DNA of 64,000 nucleotides from Megalonaias nervosa (GCA_016617855.1 JAECUM010012882.1:1-64000); one strand, 5' to 3'; shown: positions 9,535 through 22,194, numbered from the stretch's first letter. The notes: a model not told the origin generated them from the letters alone. Translations and numbers: made by a program.

Positions 9535-11000
9535 TTGGTGATGAAAATGATAATATCCAGCAAGAAGCTCTTGAAATTGCAAATGCACAGAATAATTACT
9601 TTGTGAATATAAGCGAAAGACTCGCAGCTCATAAAAGATTCTCCAATGAAATAAGTTTTGAATTCATTTTAAATGAATCTGACAAACTTGATGTCAGAAT
9701 AGCTTCAGGTCTAGATATTATAAATGCTAAGTTCCAGAAACTCTCATTGCAAATGCGTACATTTTCAATCTAAGTACAATAGAACCTGTCTTGAAAGACC
9801 ACCTCTTTTGCCAAAAATGTATGGTCTCTCAAGACAGGTGGTCTCTCATAACAGGTCACAATGCTACATAATGAATAAATTTGTACATTGAGAAGGTGGT
9901 CTCTCGAGACAGGCGGTCTCACATAGCAGTGGTCTTTCAAGACAGGTTTTACTGTATTTCCACAGGTATGTTTCCAAACAGGCTAAAACTGGCAAAAGTA
10001 ACTCCAGTACTTAAGGAGGGAGATCAGATGTTAGAAAGACATGTTTGTAATGAATTTAAAAACTACCTGGAATCATTTAATTTACTTCATTCATGACATT
10101 CAGGCTTCCATGAAGGTCATTCATACCAGACTACACTAACTAGAATGGTAGATGATTGGTTAACAGAAATTGATCAAGGTGACCTTGTAGGCATAATATT
10201 TCTTGACCTTACAAAGGCTTTTGACCTTGTAATTCACAAAATCGTGCTTGAAAAGCTCAGCATTTATCAAGTGAACCATGGAAGCTTAACTTGCTTTCAA
10301 ACCTGACTTGAAGGCAGACAAGAATAAGTTTCTATTTTAAATAAACTTTCAGAGAAGAAAACGATAAAGTTGAGTGTTCCACAAGGGTCAGTTCTTGGAC
10401 CATTACTCTTTCTGTATATCAATGATGATATTTCATATCACATTGAGCTATCCACCACCAGCATGTTTGCAGATGATACAACATTATATAATATTGGATC
10501 AACAGGCTATGAGATTAGCACTAAATTAAAGATTTCGTAAAATAAAATAACTGCTGTGAACACAATGGTATGAAGATAAATGCAGCCAAATCAAAAGCCA
10601 TGATCATAGGTATTCAAGCAAGAGTAAAAGCTGAGAAAAATGATTTCAAAGTAATGATAAAAGGAATGGATATGCAACAGACTGAAAATGAAAAACTACT
10701 TGGCATCAGGATAGACCATATCTTGTGCTGGACAATACAAGTTGATGAGGTCATTAAAAAAGTTAACTCACTGCTTAATCTTTTGAATGGAATAAAATCT
10801 GATTCCCTCAAGAACAGAGAAAGATATTCTATAATGCATATATCTTGCCACACCTAGAATATTTTTCTATCTGAGGTAATAGTGGAACAGAAAATCAGGA
10901 TAGATTAATGAAATTTCAAAAAAGAGCAGGCAGAGTTATTCCCTATGCTGATTTAGAAACAAATGTAAATATTATGCCAAATTGCACAACTTTTACTAAA
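9535..11000 (+). pseudogene. LINE ORF2 relic: reverse transcriptase
   Basis: From 9560, LEIANAQNNYFVNISERLA is the linker before RT. After the 178-bp MITE the frame continues TGMFPNRLKLAKVTPVLKEGD, then (shifted) RHVCNEFKNYLESFNLLHS, FLDLTKAFDLV (first catalytic Asp), VPQGSVLGPLLFLYIND, MFADDTTLYNIG (catalytic Asp pair, about 10465-10500), then KLLGIRIDHILCWT and FQKRAGRVI. Blocks are in the right order but in different frames with stops. The reverse transcriptase would copy LINE RNA at the nicked target. Non-functional. Confidence 0.9.
9777..9954. mobile_element. 178-bp TA-target MITE
   Basis: Ends caatagaacctgtcttgaaa (left) and cagtaaaacctgtcttgaaa (reverse complement of right) are inverted repeats, flanked by TA at 9775-9776 and 9955-9956. 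Internal ggtctctcaagacaggtggt-like blocks repeat in both orientations. Removing it with one TA rejoins the LINE as NLS-ISTGMFP in frame. Tc1/mariner or pogo-type non-autonomous element. Confidence 0.85.
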
Positions 11001-11204
11001 TATTTTTCGATCACACATCCAGATACTTTAGTTGGTCATATAGAGGAAACTGCTTGTCAAGCAACAGCAAATCACTAAATTTGGGTAAACATCAAGTGTT
11101 CCTAATAGCTCCAGAATTAAAAATGGCGGAAAGTGAATGAATCAAGCTTTGTGCTCTCTCGCCCAATCACGAAACTAACATTTTTTCCCTATGGTAAGTA
11201 TTTG

Positions 11205-11720
11205 TGGATGGCTTGTTATTAAGTATGGACTTGCCATGGGTAAAACAGGATAACTAGCAGTTGGTATCCAAAACCATCACATGGGTGAAATATATTAAGG
11301 AGCAGTGATTATCCAAGCTATCTCATGGGTGAAATAGGGTAAGTAAAAGTGGGTATCCAAATAATCACATGGGTGAAATAGGTTAAGGAGCAGTGGTTAT
11401 CCAAGCTATCTCATGGGTGAAATAGGGTAAGTAAAAGTGGGTATCCAAAACCATCACATGGGTGAAATATATTAAGGAGCATTGGTTATCCAAGCTATCT
11501 CATGGGTGAAATAGGGTCAGTAAAAGTGGGTATCCAAATAATCACATGGGTGAAATAGGTTAAGGAGCAGTGGTTATCCAAGCCATCTCATTTGTGAAAT
11601 AGGGTCAGTAACAGTGGGTATCCAAACAAAATCTCATGGGTGAAATAGGTAGCTAGCAGTTGGTATCCTAAACCATTTCATAAGTGAAATAGGGTAAGGA
11701 GCAATGGGTGTCCATGCGAT
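11205..11720. repeat. About 59-bp tandem array, 118-bp dimers
   Basis: Alternating units built on cacatgggtgaaatatatta/aggagcagtggttatccaag and ctcatgggtgaaataggg/taagtaaaagtgggtatcca. The two types alternate, giving a 118-bp higher-order period. It ends about 75 bp before the TM3 exon. Confidence 0.9.
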
Positions 11721-11794
11721 CAGATGCCTTCTTAAACTATCACTCATCTGTGACAAATAAATAGTATAAAATAAATGTTTTGTATTTGTAACAG

Positions 11795-12044
11795 GTGCAG
11801 GCCTTGCTACAGTTGTGATTTCATTTCTCTTCACTACTTACTACAATGTCATCATTGCCTGGGCCTTCTACTATTTGTTCAGTTCCTTTGTATCTGTGTT
11901 GCCATGGTCAGATTGCAGCAACACCTGGAACTCGGATCGCTGTTGGGACGGCAGAAACAAGACATATACAGATCCTGCCACCAACTTCACTATTGTGGAT
12001 GTTAAGCCTAATAAATCTTTGTCTCCCACCGAAGATTTCTTTGA
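11795..12044 (+). CDS. SLC6 transporter exon: TM3 and extracellular loop 2
   Basis: Acceptor tttgtaacag, donor gtatgt. The first two bases complete the Gly codon begun in the previous exon. TM3 reads ATVVISFLFTTYYNVIIAW with the conserved substrate/Na+-site tyrosine, then FYYLFSSF. EL2 has the conserved Cys pair with eight residues between (CSNTWNSDRC), which forms a disulfide in family structures. Three N-glycosylation sequons follow (NKT, NFT, NKS). It ends SPTEDFF plus two bases of the Glu of the next exon. Length and spacing are normal for the family. Confidence 0.97.
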
Positions 12045-12671
12045 GTATGTCCTTTTCTTCCTTTGTTTTTGTAGCAAATTTGTAAACTTTGAATACATAC
12101 ATTCTGATACAGTTATGAATGTTCTCAATGATTGTTCTGGATTCAGAGACTTACAAAAATTGTACTAGCAGCTGCCTTGCTTGGCACTCAGCATTAAGAG
12201 GTTAGAGTTAGGACTGGTCAGCCTGGTGTCAGGATAATGTGACTGGGTGGAGCATGATGCTACATGTCTGCGGCATGATGCCTCAGTGCCAGGCATAACT
12301 GTAAACTGCCACACTGCAGACATCATAGTGATATGACTGAAAAATTATTAAAGCTACACAAAAAATCCAAATCACACACACACACACACATTTAAATGCA
12401 CTATTTATTGTCAGAAATTTTGACATAATGTTATCCAGTGATGCTTTTTGTAATATAACATAGCACTGAGGGTTTTTTTTACCTTCATTTTTCATAATAG
12501 TTTCTAAAATATATTGCATGGGGATAACAGTCTAGAATTTGTGGATTTGAGAATGTTAATAATAATAATAGTTTTCTTGTTGCAAATATCTATTTTCCCA
12601 GCTATGCTGATGTATCCTTGTAAAACTTGCTCTGCAAGAGCAAAACTGTCATCCACATAATCAAATTCTTA
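12045..12671. other. Intron 2, first part
   Basis: No gene. A short AC run lies at 12373-12390; otherwise simple AT-rich sequence. Confidence 0.6.
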
Positions 12672-12803
12672 AACACCTGTCTGTTACACCCTAATTTTAA
12701 TACATAATCAACTCCTCAAACACTTGTATGTTACACCCTGATTTTAATACATAATCAACTCCTCAAACACTTGTCTGTTACACCCTGATTTTAATACAAA
12801 ATG
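12672..12803. repeat. 47-bp tandem repeat, about 2.8 copies
   Basis: Unit begins aacacctgtctgttacaccc and ends aatcaactcctca. Copies are nearly identical. Confidence 0.85.
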
Positions 12804-12829
12804 GCAGGGAATTATTTTGGGGCTGATGC

Positions 12830-13400
12830 AGAAAGCGTGATATTCTATATTCTCAAAAAAATGAGTAAGGGCTGTTCCAGTAAAACATACATGGGACCCA
12901 TTACTAACATTTTAAAAGCGTTGAACAGAATTTGACCAAAATTTAAGAGATGGCATCCTGGCATAAAAACCTTTGAAATAGATACAAATAATGCCCGCCC
13001 ACAATCAAATATGGTCATTGTTACTTAAAATAGAATAACTTTCAATGACGTTTCCAAAATTGCTGAACAGATGATCATATTTTACAGAAAGTATACTGAC
13101 ATGAAGATGTTGTCATGGCAGTGTTGCTGATCTGCCATCAAATATAGTGGCCATTACTAACAATTTAAATATCTGTCAACTGCCTCCATTTTTAAAGGAG
13201 AATTTAAGGAGAAGCTGAACAGAATTTGATCAGATTTTACAGAAAGTAATTATTTAAGAAAACTTTACTGGCATGAAGATGTTAAAACATTCATAGCAAT
13301 GATGTTGATCTGTCATCAAATATGGCCTGTTTACTAGCGATTTAAATATCTTTCAGCTACCTCTTTTTAAAAAAAAAAAAAAAACAATTAGCAGATTGAC
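12830..13400. repeat. Degenerate dispersed repeat, family A
   Basis: Diverged units containing cagaatttgaccaaa, catcctggcat, a gatctgccatcaaatatgg-like block and cattactaa. The same blocks recur at 38800-39260, 58080-58460 and 58665-58880, so this is a dispersed repeat rather than gene sequence. Confidence 0.6.
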
Positions 13401-13756
13401 GAAATTTGACTGGAAGTAGCCAAGCATAAGGCCCTCGAGGTCTGCATAAATTGTGTTGATCTGTCAACATAGTTCCATGACAGATTGCTTTGAAAATCTT
13501 TTGTCTCTTAAAGCATCATGCTAATCTAGATTGCTTCGTCAGCTGCCCTTCCATTTGGCTTTTATATGTATAGATGTCAGTCAGGTGAATGATCTCAAGA
13601 TTTAGAGTCCATGGGGCATTTGAACCCTCACCTTCTGATGAACGCAATCTTTAAAATATAAAATATTCAAGTTCTAAACCATCATGGGAATTGCCACAGA
13701 TTCAAGGATTTGGAGGAATTATATTTCGTTGACTCTTAAAACACTTCTTTTTCCAG

Positions 13757-13889
13757 ACGCCGGCTTCTGGAGAAAACCTCAGGAATTGATGAAGCTGGAG
13801 TTCTAAAATGGGATCTGGCCCTTATTTTGCTGATGTGTTGGATTATTGTTTATTTCTGTATCTGGAAGGGGCCAAAATCCACTGGCAAG
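13757..13889 (+). CDS. SLC6 transporter exon: TM4
   Basis: Acceptor ctttttccag, donor gtagga. One base completes Glu, giving [19 protein letters not shown], then TM4 [19 protein letters not shown] and KGPKSTGK. FFERRxL before TM4 and KGxKSTGK after it are family signatures. Ends in phase 0. Confidence 0.97.
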
Positions 13890-15252
13890 GTAGGATAATA
13901 ATGCTGTATTTCTTGTTAGTGTACAACTCTATGAAATTGATTTAGCCCTATATTAATTACATTGTCTATTAGTCTACCAGCAGTTACATTTCGGCCCACA
14001 AATATAATAGGAATAATAATATAATACATGTGACAAAACTGAGATGTCAGCTTAGGACAGATCAAGGGATTTGCAAAATTTGATCTGAGTTCTGAATTGA
14101 TCATTTTTTAGCATGCAAATGGCCAAAAATGCAAGGTATTGAATAAAAATTTCCTTTTTCTGTATTAAAATATGACATCATCTCATCACATCAGGCCTAT
14201 CATGTAACCTATTGTCTGGATTATATTTGTGGCAGTTGTTTTTATTGATCTCAACACGTACGAGATGATGTACCATTGCTGGATCCAGGTTTCTTCAGGA
14301 GACAGCCTGACTTTTCCTCAGGATAGAAAACGTTCTTCAATGAAAACAACCAAGAAATTTAAATTGTTTCTGCTTGTGGGTAGATTTAGGATGCTGACTG
14401 ACTGCCAGAACTTCTCAGGATTGCTGCTATCAGGGTCAAATTTGGGAAGTTCTTCTTAAAATCTTCTATACTGGAGTGGCAGATTGGATATTCTTGTCCT
14501 TTGAACTTGATTTCAACAACTGAAATTATTCTTGTTTTCATCCATTATTGAATTTCATGTGATATTTTGTTTCGTTAGATTTTGGTGTTTTAGCATTAGG
14601 TTATGATAGTTGCTTAGATATCTTGACAAACTTGAAATACCAATACCAAAGCCAACTATAGCTCTTTTGTAATGACTAATCCAACTGTAATCCATTAAGG
14701 TCTTTACTCTTTTCCAAGTTACTTCTGATCAAACATAGTGTAATCCATCTCAACAAAAATTCTAAACACCAAAGCCAAACTGACTCAGCCAAAAGAATCC
14801 AAGTTAAGTTTATTCTTTTATGCTGCTTTAACTCTTTGCTAATCTAGCCATAATCCATTAGCATCTTTAATCCTCTCTGAATTGCTACTGATCACACATA
14901 GTATAATCCAGTGAATACTTTTAGGTTATTGTCAGTTGAATTAGCAGTTAAAATGTCATGCTCACTTAAGTCAGTTCACAGTCATGTGATCATGTGTCTG
15001 TACCATAAAAATATTACTTTGGAAGGAAGGTGTGAAAAAATGAAAAATATATTCCAGAATTTTTTTAATAATAATTGTGAGTACACGGGAGATTTTAGTG
15101 ACTGATGGGAGGGAAAGAAGACAGCCCTCATCTCAGCAGGAAAACCCTCCTGGCCAGTAGGTTGACATGTATGGGAATAATTGAGCTTCAACTGAATATT
15201 AGCTTTATGCTGATGATATTCAGTTATGTTAACTTTTACAGGAATCATGGGA
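13890..15252. other. Intron 3, first part
   Basis: No coding signal. Two weakly similar stretches (about 14690-14760 and 14850-14915, sharing taatccatta and cttta.tc..tc) suggest an old local duplication of roughly 180 bp. Confidence 0.5.
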
Positions 15253-15412
15253 GCCTGTTGGTAGTGTTGAATCCTTATTCAAAAGTTGCTGGTTTGATAC
15301 CCAGTCAGGCCAGGCTGGGTTGGCTGCCTTGGTGTTTCCAACTTAGCTCTGATTTCCTTGGTATGATGTACCAATATAGTGTTAAAAGTGCCATTACAAC
15401 TAAAAAAAAAAA
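15253..15412 (+). repeat. tRNA-derived SINE
   Basis: A box-B-like ggtttgatacccag follows a head with gttggtagtgttgaatcc. The body contains ggctgccttggtgtttcc and gtgttaaaagtgccattaca, ending in a poly(A) run at 15401-15412. A related tail occurs in the copy at 29317. Confidence 0.65.
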
Positions 15413-15539
15413 GCAAAAAGCAAACAAACAAGCCTACTTTTGGTTTCTGCAAGATAATATTAACAAGAATGGGAAGATTTCAACCAGATCAGCATTGAAC
15501 TTTATGTTCATAATTTTTGAATATGTTATATTGGTAATT

Positions 15540-16090
15540 CTTGAATGAGTTCCAAAGTTCCGTATGACCAGTTAGAGGAGTTATGGCCTCTGAGTACTCC
15601 TGTAGAAAGACTAATGGGATATCGAGTAGATTTGGCAACCAGCTGGTTGAGAACCTGAATGAGTTTGATTTCCAGTATTCCCTGTCACCATATAAAGGAG
15701 TTAGCATCTGATTGGCTGACCTTGCTACCACTCTGGAGTCCAAATTTCGGATCTCATTTTGATAAAACTTGGAATATGTGCCTATAGCAACAAGATCTTG
15801 AATTGTTTCAATAATGAGGTGATCAAAGTCTTGCATCTGAATGAGTTTTATTTCTCAAGATTTTGGATAGGTGTGATAATCAGCTAGATCCATGCATATT
15901 AATAATATATAATCTTTTGTCTGAATTTGTTACCACTCTGGAGGCCATATTAATTTGTGATCTGATTTAGATTAGATTTCCTTTTCCTGTGAGTTCATGA
16001 CCATTTAGTCTTTTTGCTCTGTACATATTATCATATTTAGAATTATGAAATTTGTTAAGATGTATTTGATGAGAACTACTCCTTCATTGC
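15540..16090. repeat. Degenerate dispersed repeat, family F
   Basis: Blocks such as ctgattggctgacctt, gataaaacttggaatatg and caagatcttgaattg recur in diverged form at 27720-28270. No open frame. Confidence 0.5.
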
Positions 16091-16093
16091 AAA

Positions 16094-16352
16094 AATTGTT
16101 GTCGTTGTTTTTTTTGGTTTAACGCCATTTTTCAGCACAAGATAGGCTATACATGGCAGCCAGTATAAATGGTGGAGGAAGAACCAGGGACAACCCCGGA
16201 AAGAACCACTGACCCACGAGAAGCTACTGGCAAGCTTTCTCACATACCCACATTGGCCAAGCCCGAGACTCGAACCCACATGGACAGAGGTGAGACGGCA
16301 GTGATCTGTAACAGTGAGCACTTTAGACCACTTGGCCACTCAGCACCCCCAT
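16094..16352 (-). mobile_element. tRNA-derived SINE, family S
   Basis: Read on the minus strand: a tRNA-like head with box A (gtggccaagtggtctaa) and box B (gggttcgagtc), a body with gagaaagcttgccagtagc and cttcctccaccattt, and a 3' part gctgaaaaatggcgttaaac followed by an A-rich caacgacaac tail. RNA polymerase III promoter boxes make this a SINE. Other copies, all on the minus strand: 39880-40140, 45218-45425, 62475-62635. Confidence 0.8.
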
Positions 16353-17807
16353 TGCAAAAGTAGGTCATCATGCCCCCTATTTTTTTATACTTAAATGACT
16401 ATTGATAAATTCTGTAATTGACGTTGATTTCTCAGGATAGAATCTTGAAATTGATGATGATATACACCCTTACAACAAATGTGAATCATTCATTGTGACC
16501 TATATTTCATTTTCTACTGATTTTGGTTACGTTTTTACATTAAGTTAATGACCATATGAGTTCATGCAATATGCATATTGTCCTCTCTAGAATTTTTTGA
16601 GGAGATGTATCTTTATACACATTACACCATTATTGCAAAATGAGGATTCTTGACCAGTATTTCATTCTTCACTGGCTGTTGAAATTTTGTACTTAAAATT
16701 AATTTTTGGGTGCTGTTTATGTTCAAATTATCAAACTTGATAGTTTGATACATATCTGTACTACACAACTACAACCAAAGAAGGTCAATGTGACCTGCAT
16801 TTTTTGCTCAAATTACATAGGTGAAATATTTGTGTTCAACTCATGACCACACCAACCTTTCCATGCTATATGCATCCTAACCTGCACAGAAGGTCCTTTC
16901 TGACCAAGTTGTTGGAAGTAGGAATAGGAATGTTTGTATGGTGGTAAACTTGTTATATTAATGACTTTACACTATATATTGTGATAGGATACCCTCAGCA
17001 GCTTAACACTCTATTTGACATGAATCATTTGAGCTGACTGCAGACTTTTTATGTGAGGCCTCAGCTGTGGTGGCTTGTCAAGGTCATTTCTGATTCACAC
17101 TTCACAGCCTGTGATATGATACATTATTGATACACATTATCAACTTAATGGTCATTTCATCGTTAATAGATCTGTCAGTGTTAGGGTGGTGCCGTTGTAC
17201 CTGTTGACATATTGATTGTATTTCCAGTATGCATAGTACAGACAGACATAGACTTATCATTTTTTTATTTGCCATTCTTGTCCTTGACAAGATGAAAAAA
17301 TAAAATAAAACTTCCAAGCAGACTACCTGTTTGTTGCCAGGGAGTATAATTAAACTTTTCAGCCTTTTCAGGCTGCTCTGTTTGTTCATTGTGGTCACCA
17401 TCCCTTTGTTTTGCACTGCATACATTCTTTAAAAGCACCTTATCTCCTTAAAAGTTCCATCTCTTCAGTTAAATTTGGAAGCCATTACAGTGTTATCTTC
17501 AAAACAAAAGAAATAGTATAATTTCCTCATGCAAAGACAATCTAATCTTGAACAATTCAGAGTGCTGCAGCAGAAATAACAAACAACCTAATTCTTCACT
17601 TTGTTCTTCCAGCAGATGCAAAACAACTGCCAAAGCCACAGTCAGTTGTTTCTGTCAGTAAAAATAGGAAATTACTAAAACATCCACTTCCCTTTGACAA
17701 ATTAACTAAGTGGCTATAAGTTGAGTGGTTTTAGAATCTGCCCCCTTGCCGATTCTGTGGTAATTTTTGTTTTTAATCAGTCGGCACATTCAGTCACTGG
17801 TTACATA
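16353..17807. other. Intron 3, middle part
   Basis: Diverged, repeat-like AT-rich sequence with no motif I can assign. Open frames here are short and unsupported. Confidence 0.5.
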
Positions 17808-17809
17808 TA

Positions 17810-19361
17810 CACCTCTCCCTCGATAACTCGCGCACAACAGGGTCCACAAACATAGACTGCGCTATAAGCGAGGGCGCAAGTTACCGAGGGACCTCCAAAA
17901 GTTGAAAAAATTCGCTTAGATATTGAGAAAACAGCGGAGTGGGGGGGGTAGGGAACTGGGCCGTTTAATGCCTGAATGCTCATTTTACAATCATGTCGAT
18001 AATAATTTTTAATAACGCACTTTTTCTAATGAAGTTGTTTGTTATTTTGTTTAAATAACATTTATTTTCAAAATGTCCAACATGTGAAAGATCATTCCAC
18101 TGGTTTCAACAACCATCACATGTACGCAAAACATCTGTGTATTATGTCACTGCTTTTTGTGTTCTTGATAAGTCTGGTTCCCGGAGTGGTATTTAATGGT
18201 ATCCTGCCAAATCGGGAGTCAAAAGAGTGGGAAACTAGACTAACTGTCGATGCACCACCAAACAAGATCCCTTTTCTTCAAAAACACGTGAAATTTATTT
18301 CGTGAGACAATCGTCTACGTCGAATTTCAATTTTTTATATTGTTCAGTTAGCAAAGTATTGATGTCATAATTTCATTGGAAGTAATAATGAAACTTTTTA
18401 TCATCCTTGAGGATATCTTTTAAGTGCCAGTTCAAAAATTCTCTGAAACTTGCCTGCCCACAATGGTCTGTATCTGTGAAACCAAGCTCTTTATTTTACG
18501 AAGTATTCATTTCGCTTGGTTATCTTTGATCAGAGTTACCAATGAGTCTGTTAATTTAAGGTAGTTTATGTTACATACACAATAACATTTATAACAGTGA
18601 TTGATCAAATGAAGTGAGTTCACCCAACATATGACTGGGGCCGCTAGATTTTAACTTTGTAGGATTTTCGTGCCTTTTAACTTTTCTTTTATTCCAGCTC
18701 CTTTATTTGATTCAAAAGACATAAATAACATGATAACACAAAGGAGGCCAGCTTTTAATTCAGTGCAACAAAACAACAAATACTTCCGCAAATCAGTTAT
18801 CAAAACACGGTCGGCACCTGATTAGGTTCTCAGAGAAATGCTCGCGGACATAGCTGTTATGCTAGATTGGCATGTTTTACGTTTAATTACAAGAGGACAC
18901 GTTGTATTTATGATGATTACACTTAAAAGGAACTAAAAGATAGAACTAGAACATAAATTTCAGTTGATTAAAAAAAATAATTTTATTGGTATTTATTTAT
19001 TAAAGTACTGCCTCCACTCTGCGTAAGTGACATTTTCATTGATCGAAATTTCCTTACATATCGTTAATTGCGGTGTACTACCGTTTGGAAAGAAAATGTA
19101 AAAAAAATTGTATGACTTATTTTTAAATTTGATATTTCATAATCTTGATTAAAATATCAGGTCCTATCTACCGTTTTTGACGATAAAACGAGCGATATAT
19201 CAAAGTTTCCATTACTAATTTTGATCGCGATTTTCTTCAAGTTCAGAAATAGGGATCAATTTTTGGGGTATTTCCTGGTTTAAAAAATGGGATCCATGCC
19301 TGACCCTGTGTTGTAAGTGGGTTTGCAAGTTATCAGGGCGCGAGTTATCGAGGGAGTGGTG
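17810..19361. mobile_element. 1.55-kb pogo/Tigger-like element, copy 1
   Basis: Ends cacctctccctcgataactc and (reverse complement of right) caccactccctcgataactc are near-perfect inverted repeats of about 24 bp, flanked by TA at 17808-17809 and 19362-19363. Full-length similarity to 42510-44072 in the same orientation. The cctcg-ataac terminus style is pogo/Tigger-like (Tc1/mariner superfamily). Multiple stops in all frames, so non-autonomous or dead. Confidence 0.9.
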
Positions 19362-19363
19362 TA

Positions 19364-20185
19364 TAAGGAGACATTTCAAACTTGTTCCCCTTATATGATT
19401 TAAGTCCTTAACATTTCATTTAATAGCTGCTTCTGTGTGATGTTTCTTGGTCGCTTTGTATCTTTGTGGATTGATACTTCAGGTATGTCATGCAGTAGAC
19501 AAGCTACAGTTAATTATGATTTATGGTTTCTGATTTATCATGACTTTAACTAACAATAACTCCCCAATCAGAACTAAATATAACATTCACTGCATGACAC
19601 TCCAGAAGCATAGCCTTCAAATTTGACCTAAGTAGAAAAGATGCAAAGCAACAGAAAAATGTTGCATAAAAGTGGTCATCAAATGATTAGTAAAGTGCTT
19701 AAATTGTACATGGAGATCAAATCCAGAATGTCTTCTTTACATTTATGTATGTTAATCAATGGCTGGACATGCTGTCAGGATAAAATAATTTGCACGGAAG
19801 CCATGTGAGTTAGTCTTTTTGTGTTAATTGTAGAAGGGGAGTGGGTGTCGTCAGACCCAGGGGTCAAAACAGTCTTATGGGAGTGACATATTTCTGGAAG
19901 AGTATGAGCTGTGAGGAGTGCATAATTTCTCATTTATGCTTTGGCTTGTGCATCAAACAACATGCGTTAGTTAAATTTATTGCTAAACATTTGGATTATA
20001 ACAGCATCTCCATCAAAGTCAATATAATAGGTGACCCTGTCTCTGCTTGGTACTTCATCTTGTTTGTGGAAGCTTGTATCACAATTTCTTCTTAGGCACA
20101 TTTAAGAAACTTGATCAAATAGATCTTGATCAGTTGCACCAATATCAATTTTGAGAGTTGAAATGAAAATTTGTTATCTTTCCAG
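19364..20185. other. Intron 3, last part
   Basis: No coding or repeat feature identified before the TM5 exon. Confidence 0.55.
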
Positions 20186-20320
20186 GTTGTGTATTTCACT
20201 GCCTTATTTCCCTATGTTGTTCTCATCATTCTACTGGTGCGGGGCCTGACCCTTCCTGGGGCCATTAATGGGATTACGTACTTCCTCATTCCCAGATGGG
20301 AATTGCTACGGGATGCAAAG
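20186..20320 (+). CDS. SLC6 transporter exon: TM5 and EL3
   Basis: Acceptor ctttccag, donor gtattt, phase 0 at both ends, 45 codons. TM5 reads [20 protein letters not shown], followed by [12 protein letters not shown] and the PxWxxLxDAK stretch that leads into TM6. All are standard in the family; no odd residue noted. Confidence 0.97.
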
Positions 20321-20469
20321 GTATTTTATTTTTTTAAAAGGCCTATTATGAAACTTCAAAATCTTTATATTCATTTTAATTTGTTTCAAGATTATTATTA
20401 AGTCTGTCAAATTTGAAGTATTTATTTTAGTACATTTTTATGATATTTCTTTCATGAAACGCATGAAGG

Positions 20470-21520
20470 TACTGTGATATAGTGATAGTGATGTCCATCT
20501 ATCCATCCATCTATCTGCCCTTAGGCAATGTGAATTCTGCTAAATAACTTTTTTTTTTGTGGTCTTTTTTTTCTCAAACATCATGTTCACCTTACCCATG
20601 GGTAGAGGCAGAAGTTTGGAAGCTACTAGGTCCAAGGTCAAGGTCATTGGAGCTATAAATGTGATTTTACTTTCTGTATGATAAGCCAAGTTTCCTTGGC
20701 CTAATTTCCATTAAATTTCTTTGGTAGGGTGCCATGGCAGATTGCTATTGATGCATGGCAGGTTGCTATTGATGCTGATCCAGAGAGATTATAGGTGAAG
20801 ATCACTGGATCCAACTATATAATTTTTTCTTTCTCTGTGTAAGTCAGGTTTTCTGGATCCAGTTCTTATCAAATTTCATAGGTAGTCTACATTGCATAGA
20901 GGCAACTCCTACTGATTCTCTGACTCAGAGGTCAAATGTCAACATTACTGTAGCTAAAATTGTCTTTTTGGGCTTCACATGATAAGTGCACTTTCCTCAA
21001 GTCTGCCATACCATTGTTGCACCATGGATCCAGTGAGCAAGGAAGAATTTGTCCCAAAATCTTGGCAGAAGCACTTCCCTATTGATTGTCAAACCAATAG
21101 GTCAAGGGTCACATTCACTGGAGATAATATTATTTTTGGCTTCATATGATGAATCAACTTTACTCAAGTTATTTTTTAGTTGTCTGGTTTAAATAATGTA
21201 CCAAGATACATGTATTACATGCATGTAGTATTTATCTCTATGTCAACTTTCCTTAAGTTGCCTGCATAAGCATTGCACCTAGGATCCATTAAGCTATGGA
21301 CATTGTGTCCCCCTGTTTCCAAAATCTGGGTAGAGATACCTCCTTACTGACTCTCAGGTCATAAGGTCTAAGGTCAAGGTTACTGGAGCTTAAATAATCA
21401 TTTTGGGCTTCACATGATAATTCCACTTTCCTCAAGTTTTATAGACCCATGTTGCATCTGGGATTCAGTGAGCTAGGGACAGTATGTTTCTCTGTCCATC
21501 AGATGTGAAGGACACCGCAA
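20470..21520. repeat. Degenerate dispersed repeat, family D
   Basis: Repeating blocks of caaggtcaaggtcattggag, gcttcacatgataa and tttcctcaagt occur several times in one orientation at roughly 200-300 bp spacing. Related caaggtca blocks recur at 62750-63800. Non-coding. Confidence 0.6.
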
Positions 21521-21892
21521 CTTTTAAAGGGACAAGTAATTGTTTGCGTAAGAAGTACCAAAGGGATTTACAGGGGTCAAAATTTGCTGGACATGGGCCA
21601 AAAAATTGCTTAAGGTGCAATACTGTCCAGTCCTCCATTAGATATAGAAAATGAATAAAATATTTCTTTAATTTATTATGGAGCTGTTAAAGGTTATAAA
21701 GAAATATACTTTTAGCCCCATATACAGATGATGGTCTAGTAATTGTGCATGATCACTCTTTTATTGAGTACATTGAAGATGATTTGGATTAAATGCCAAA
21801 TTGCAAAAGAAGGAGGACTTAAGCAGAATATGGTCACAAAACAAGTTAGTAGACACAATTGACAGAGATAATATATTAGTAAAACAAAATTG
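21521..21892. other. Intron 4, unassigned
   Basis: The segment around 21577-21640 (ggggtcaaaatttgctggac) resembles 23838-23910, a small dispersed repeat. No gene. Confidence 0.45.
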
Positions 21893-22055
21893 GCAAGACA
21901 TTATCATTGCTTTCATTGCCTTGGCAAGATATTATCTTTACTTTCCTTGCTGTATCAAGATGTTATCCTTGCTTTCCATGCCTCAACAAGATGTTATCCT
22001 TGCTTTCCTTGCCTTGAAAAGATGTTATCCTTGCTTTCCTTGCCTTGACAAGATG
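21893..22055. repeat. 31-bp tandem repeat, about 5 copies
   Basis: Unit built on gatgttatccttgctttcct followed by tgccttgacaa, more diverged at the left side. Confidence 0.85.
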
Positions 22056-22194
22056 GAAAAAGAAGCCCTCATCAGGTGAAGAGTACATGTCTCAGGATAT
22101 TCAAAATTTTGTTGTTATTATTATTTTTCATTCCTACACAAAATGGTAGTCAGATGTGTCAAAAAGATCATTATAGAAGGAATAGAATAAATAA

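Larger units (their letters stand above)
4620..11100 (+). mobile_element. Degraded LINE retrotransposon with nested insertions
   Basis: Plus-strand relics follow the order of a two-ORF LINE with an APE-type endonuclease: an SGNH-esterase-like and zinc-knuckle ORF1 (4640-5600), endonuclease (about 5850-5976 and 6444-7320), linker (9535-9774) and reverse transcriptase (9957-11000). Three DNA elements interrupt it at 5981-6439, 7327-9532 and 9777-9954. Removing each one, with one target copy, reconnects the LINE reading. Stops and frameshifts are frequent, so it is dead. The RT style (VPQGSVLGPLLF, FADDTTLY) fits the jockey/CR1 group; the clade is not determined. It lies sense to the SLC6 gene in intron 1. 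Confidence 0.85.

Noticed and set aside
15105..15548. 147-codon open frame on the plus strand
   Set aside because: It crosses a SINE including its poly(A) run (Lys-rich segment); no recognisable protein.
18039..18305. 88-codon open frame with a hydrophobic segment
   Set aside because: It lies inside the pogo-like element, is not conserved as an open frame in the second copy, and has no transposase motif.
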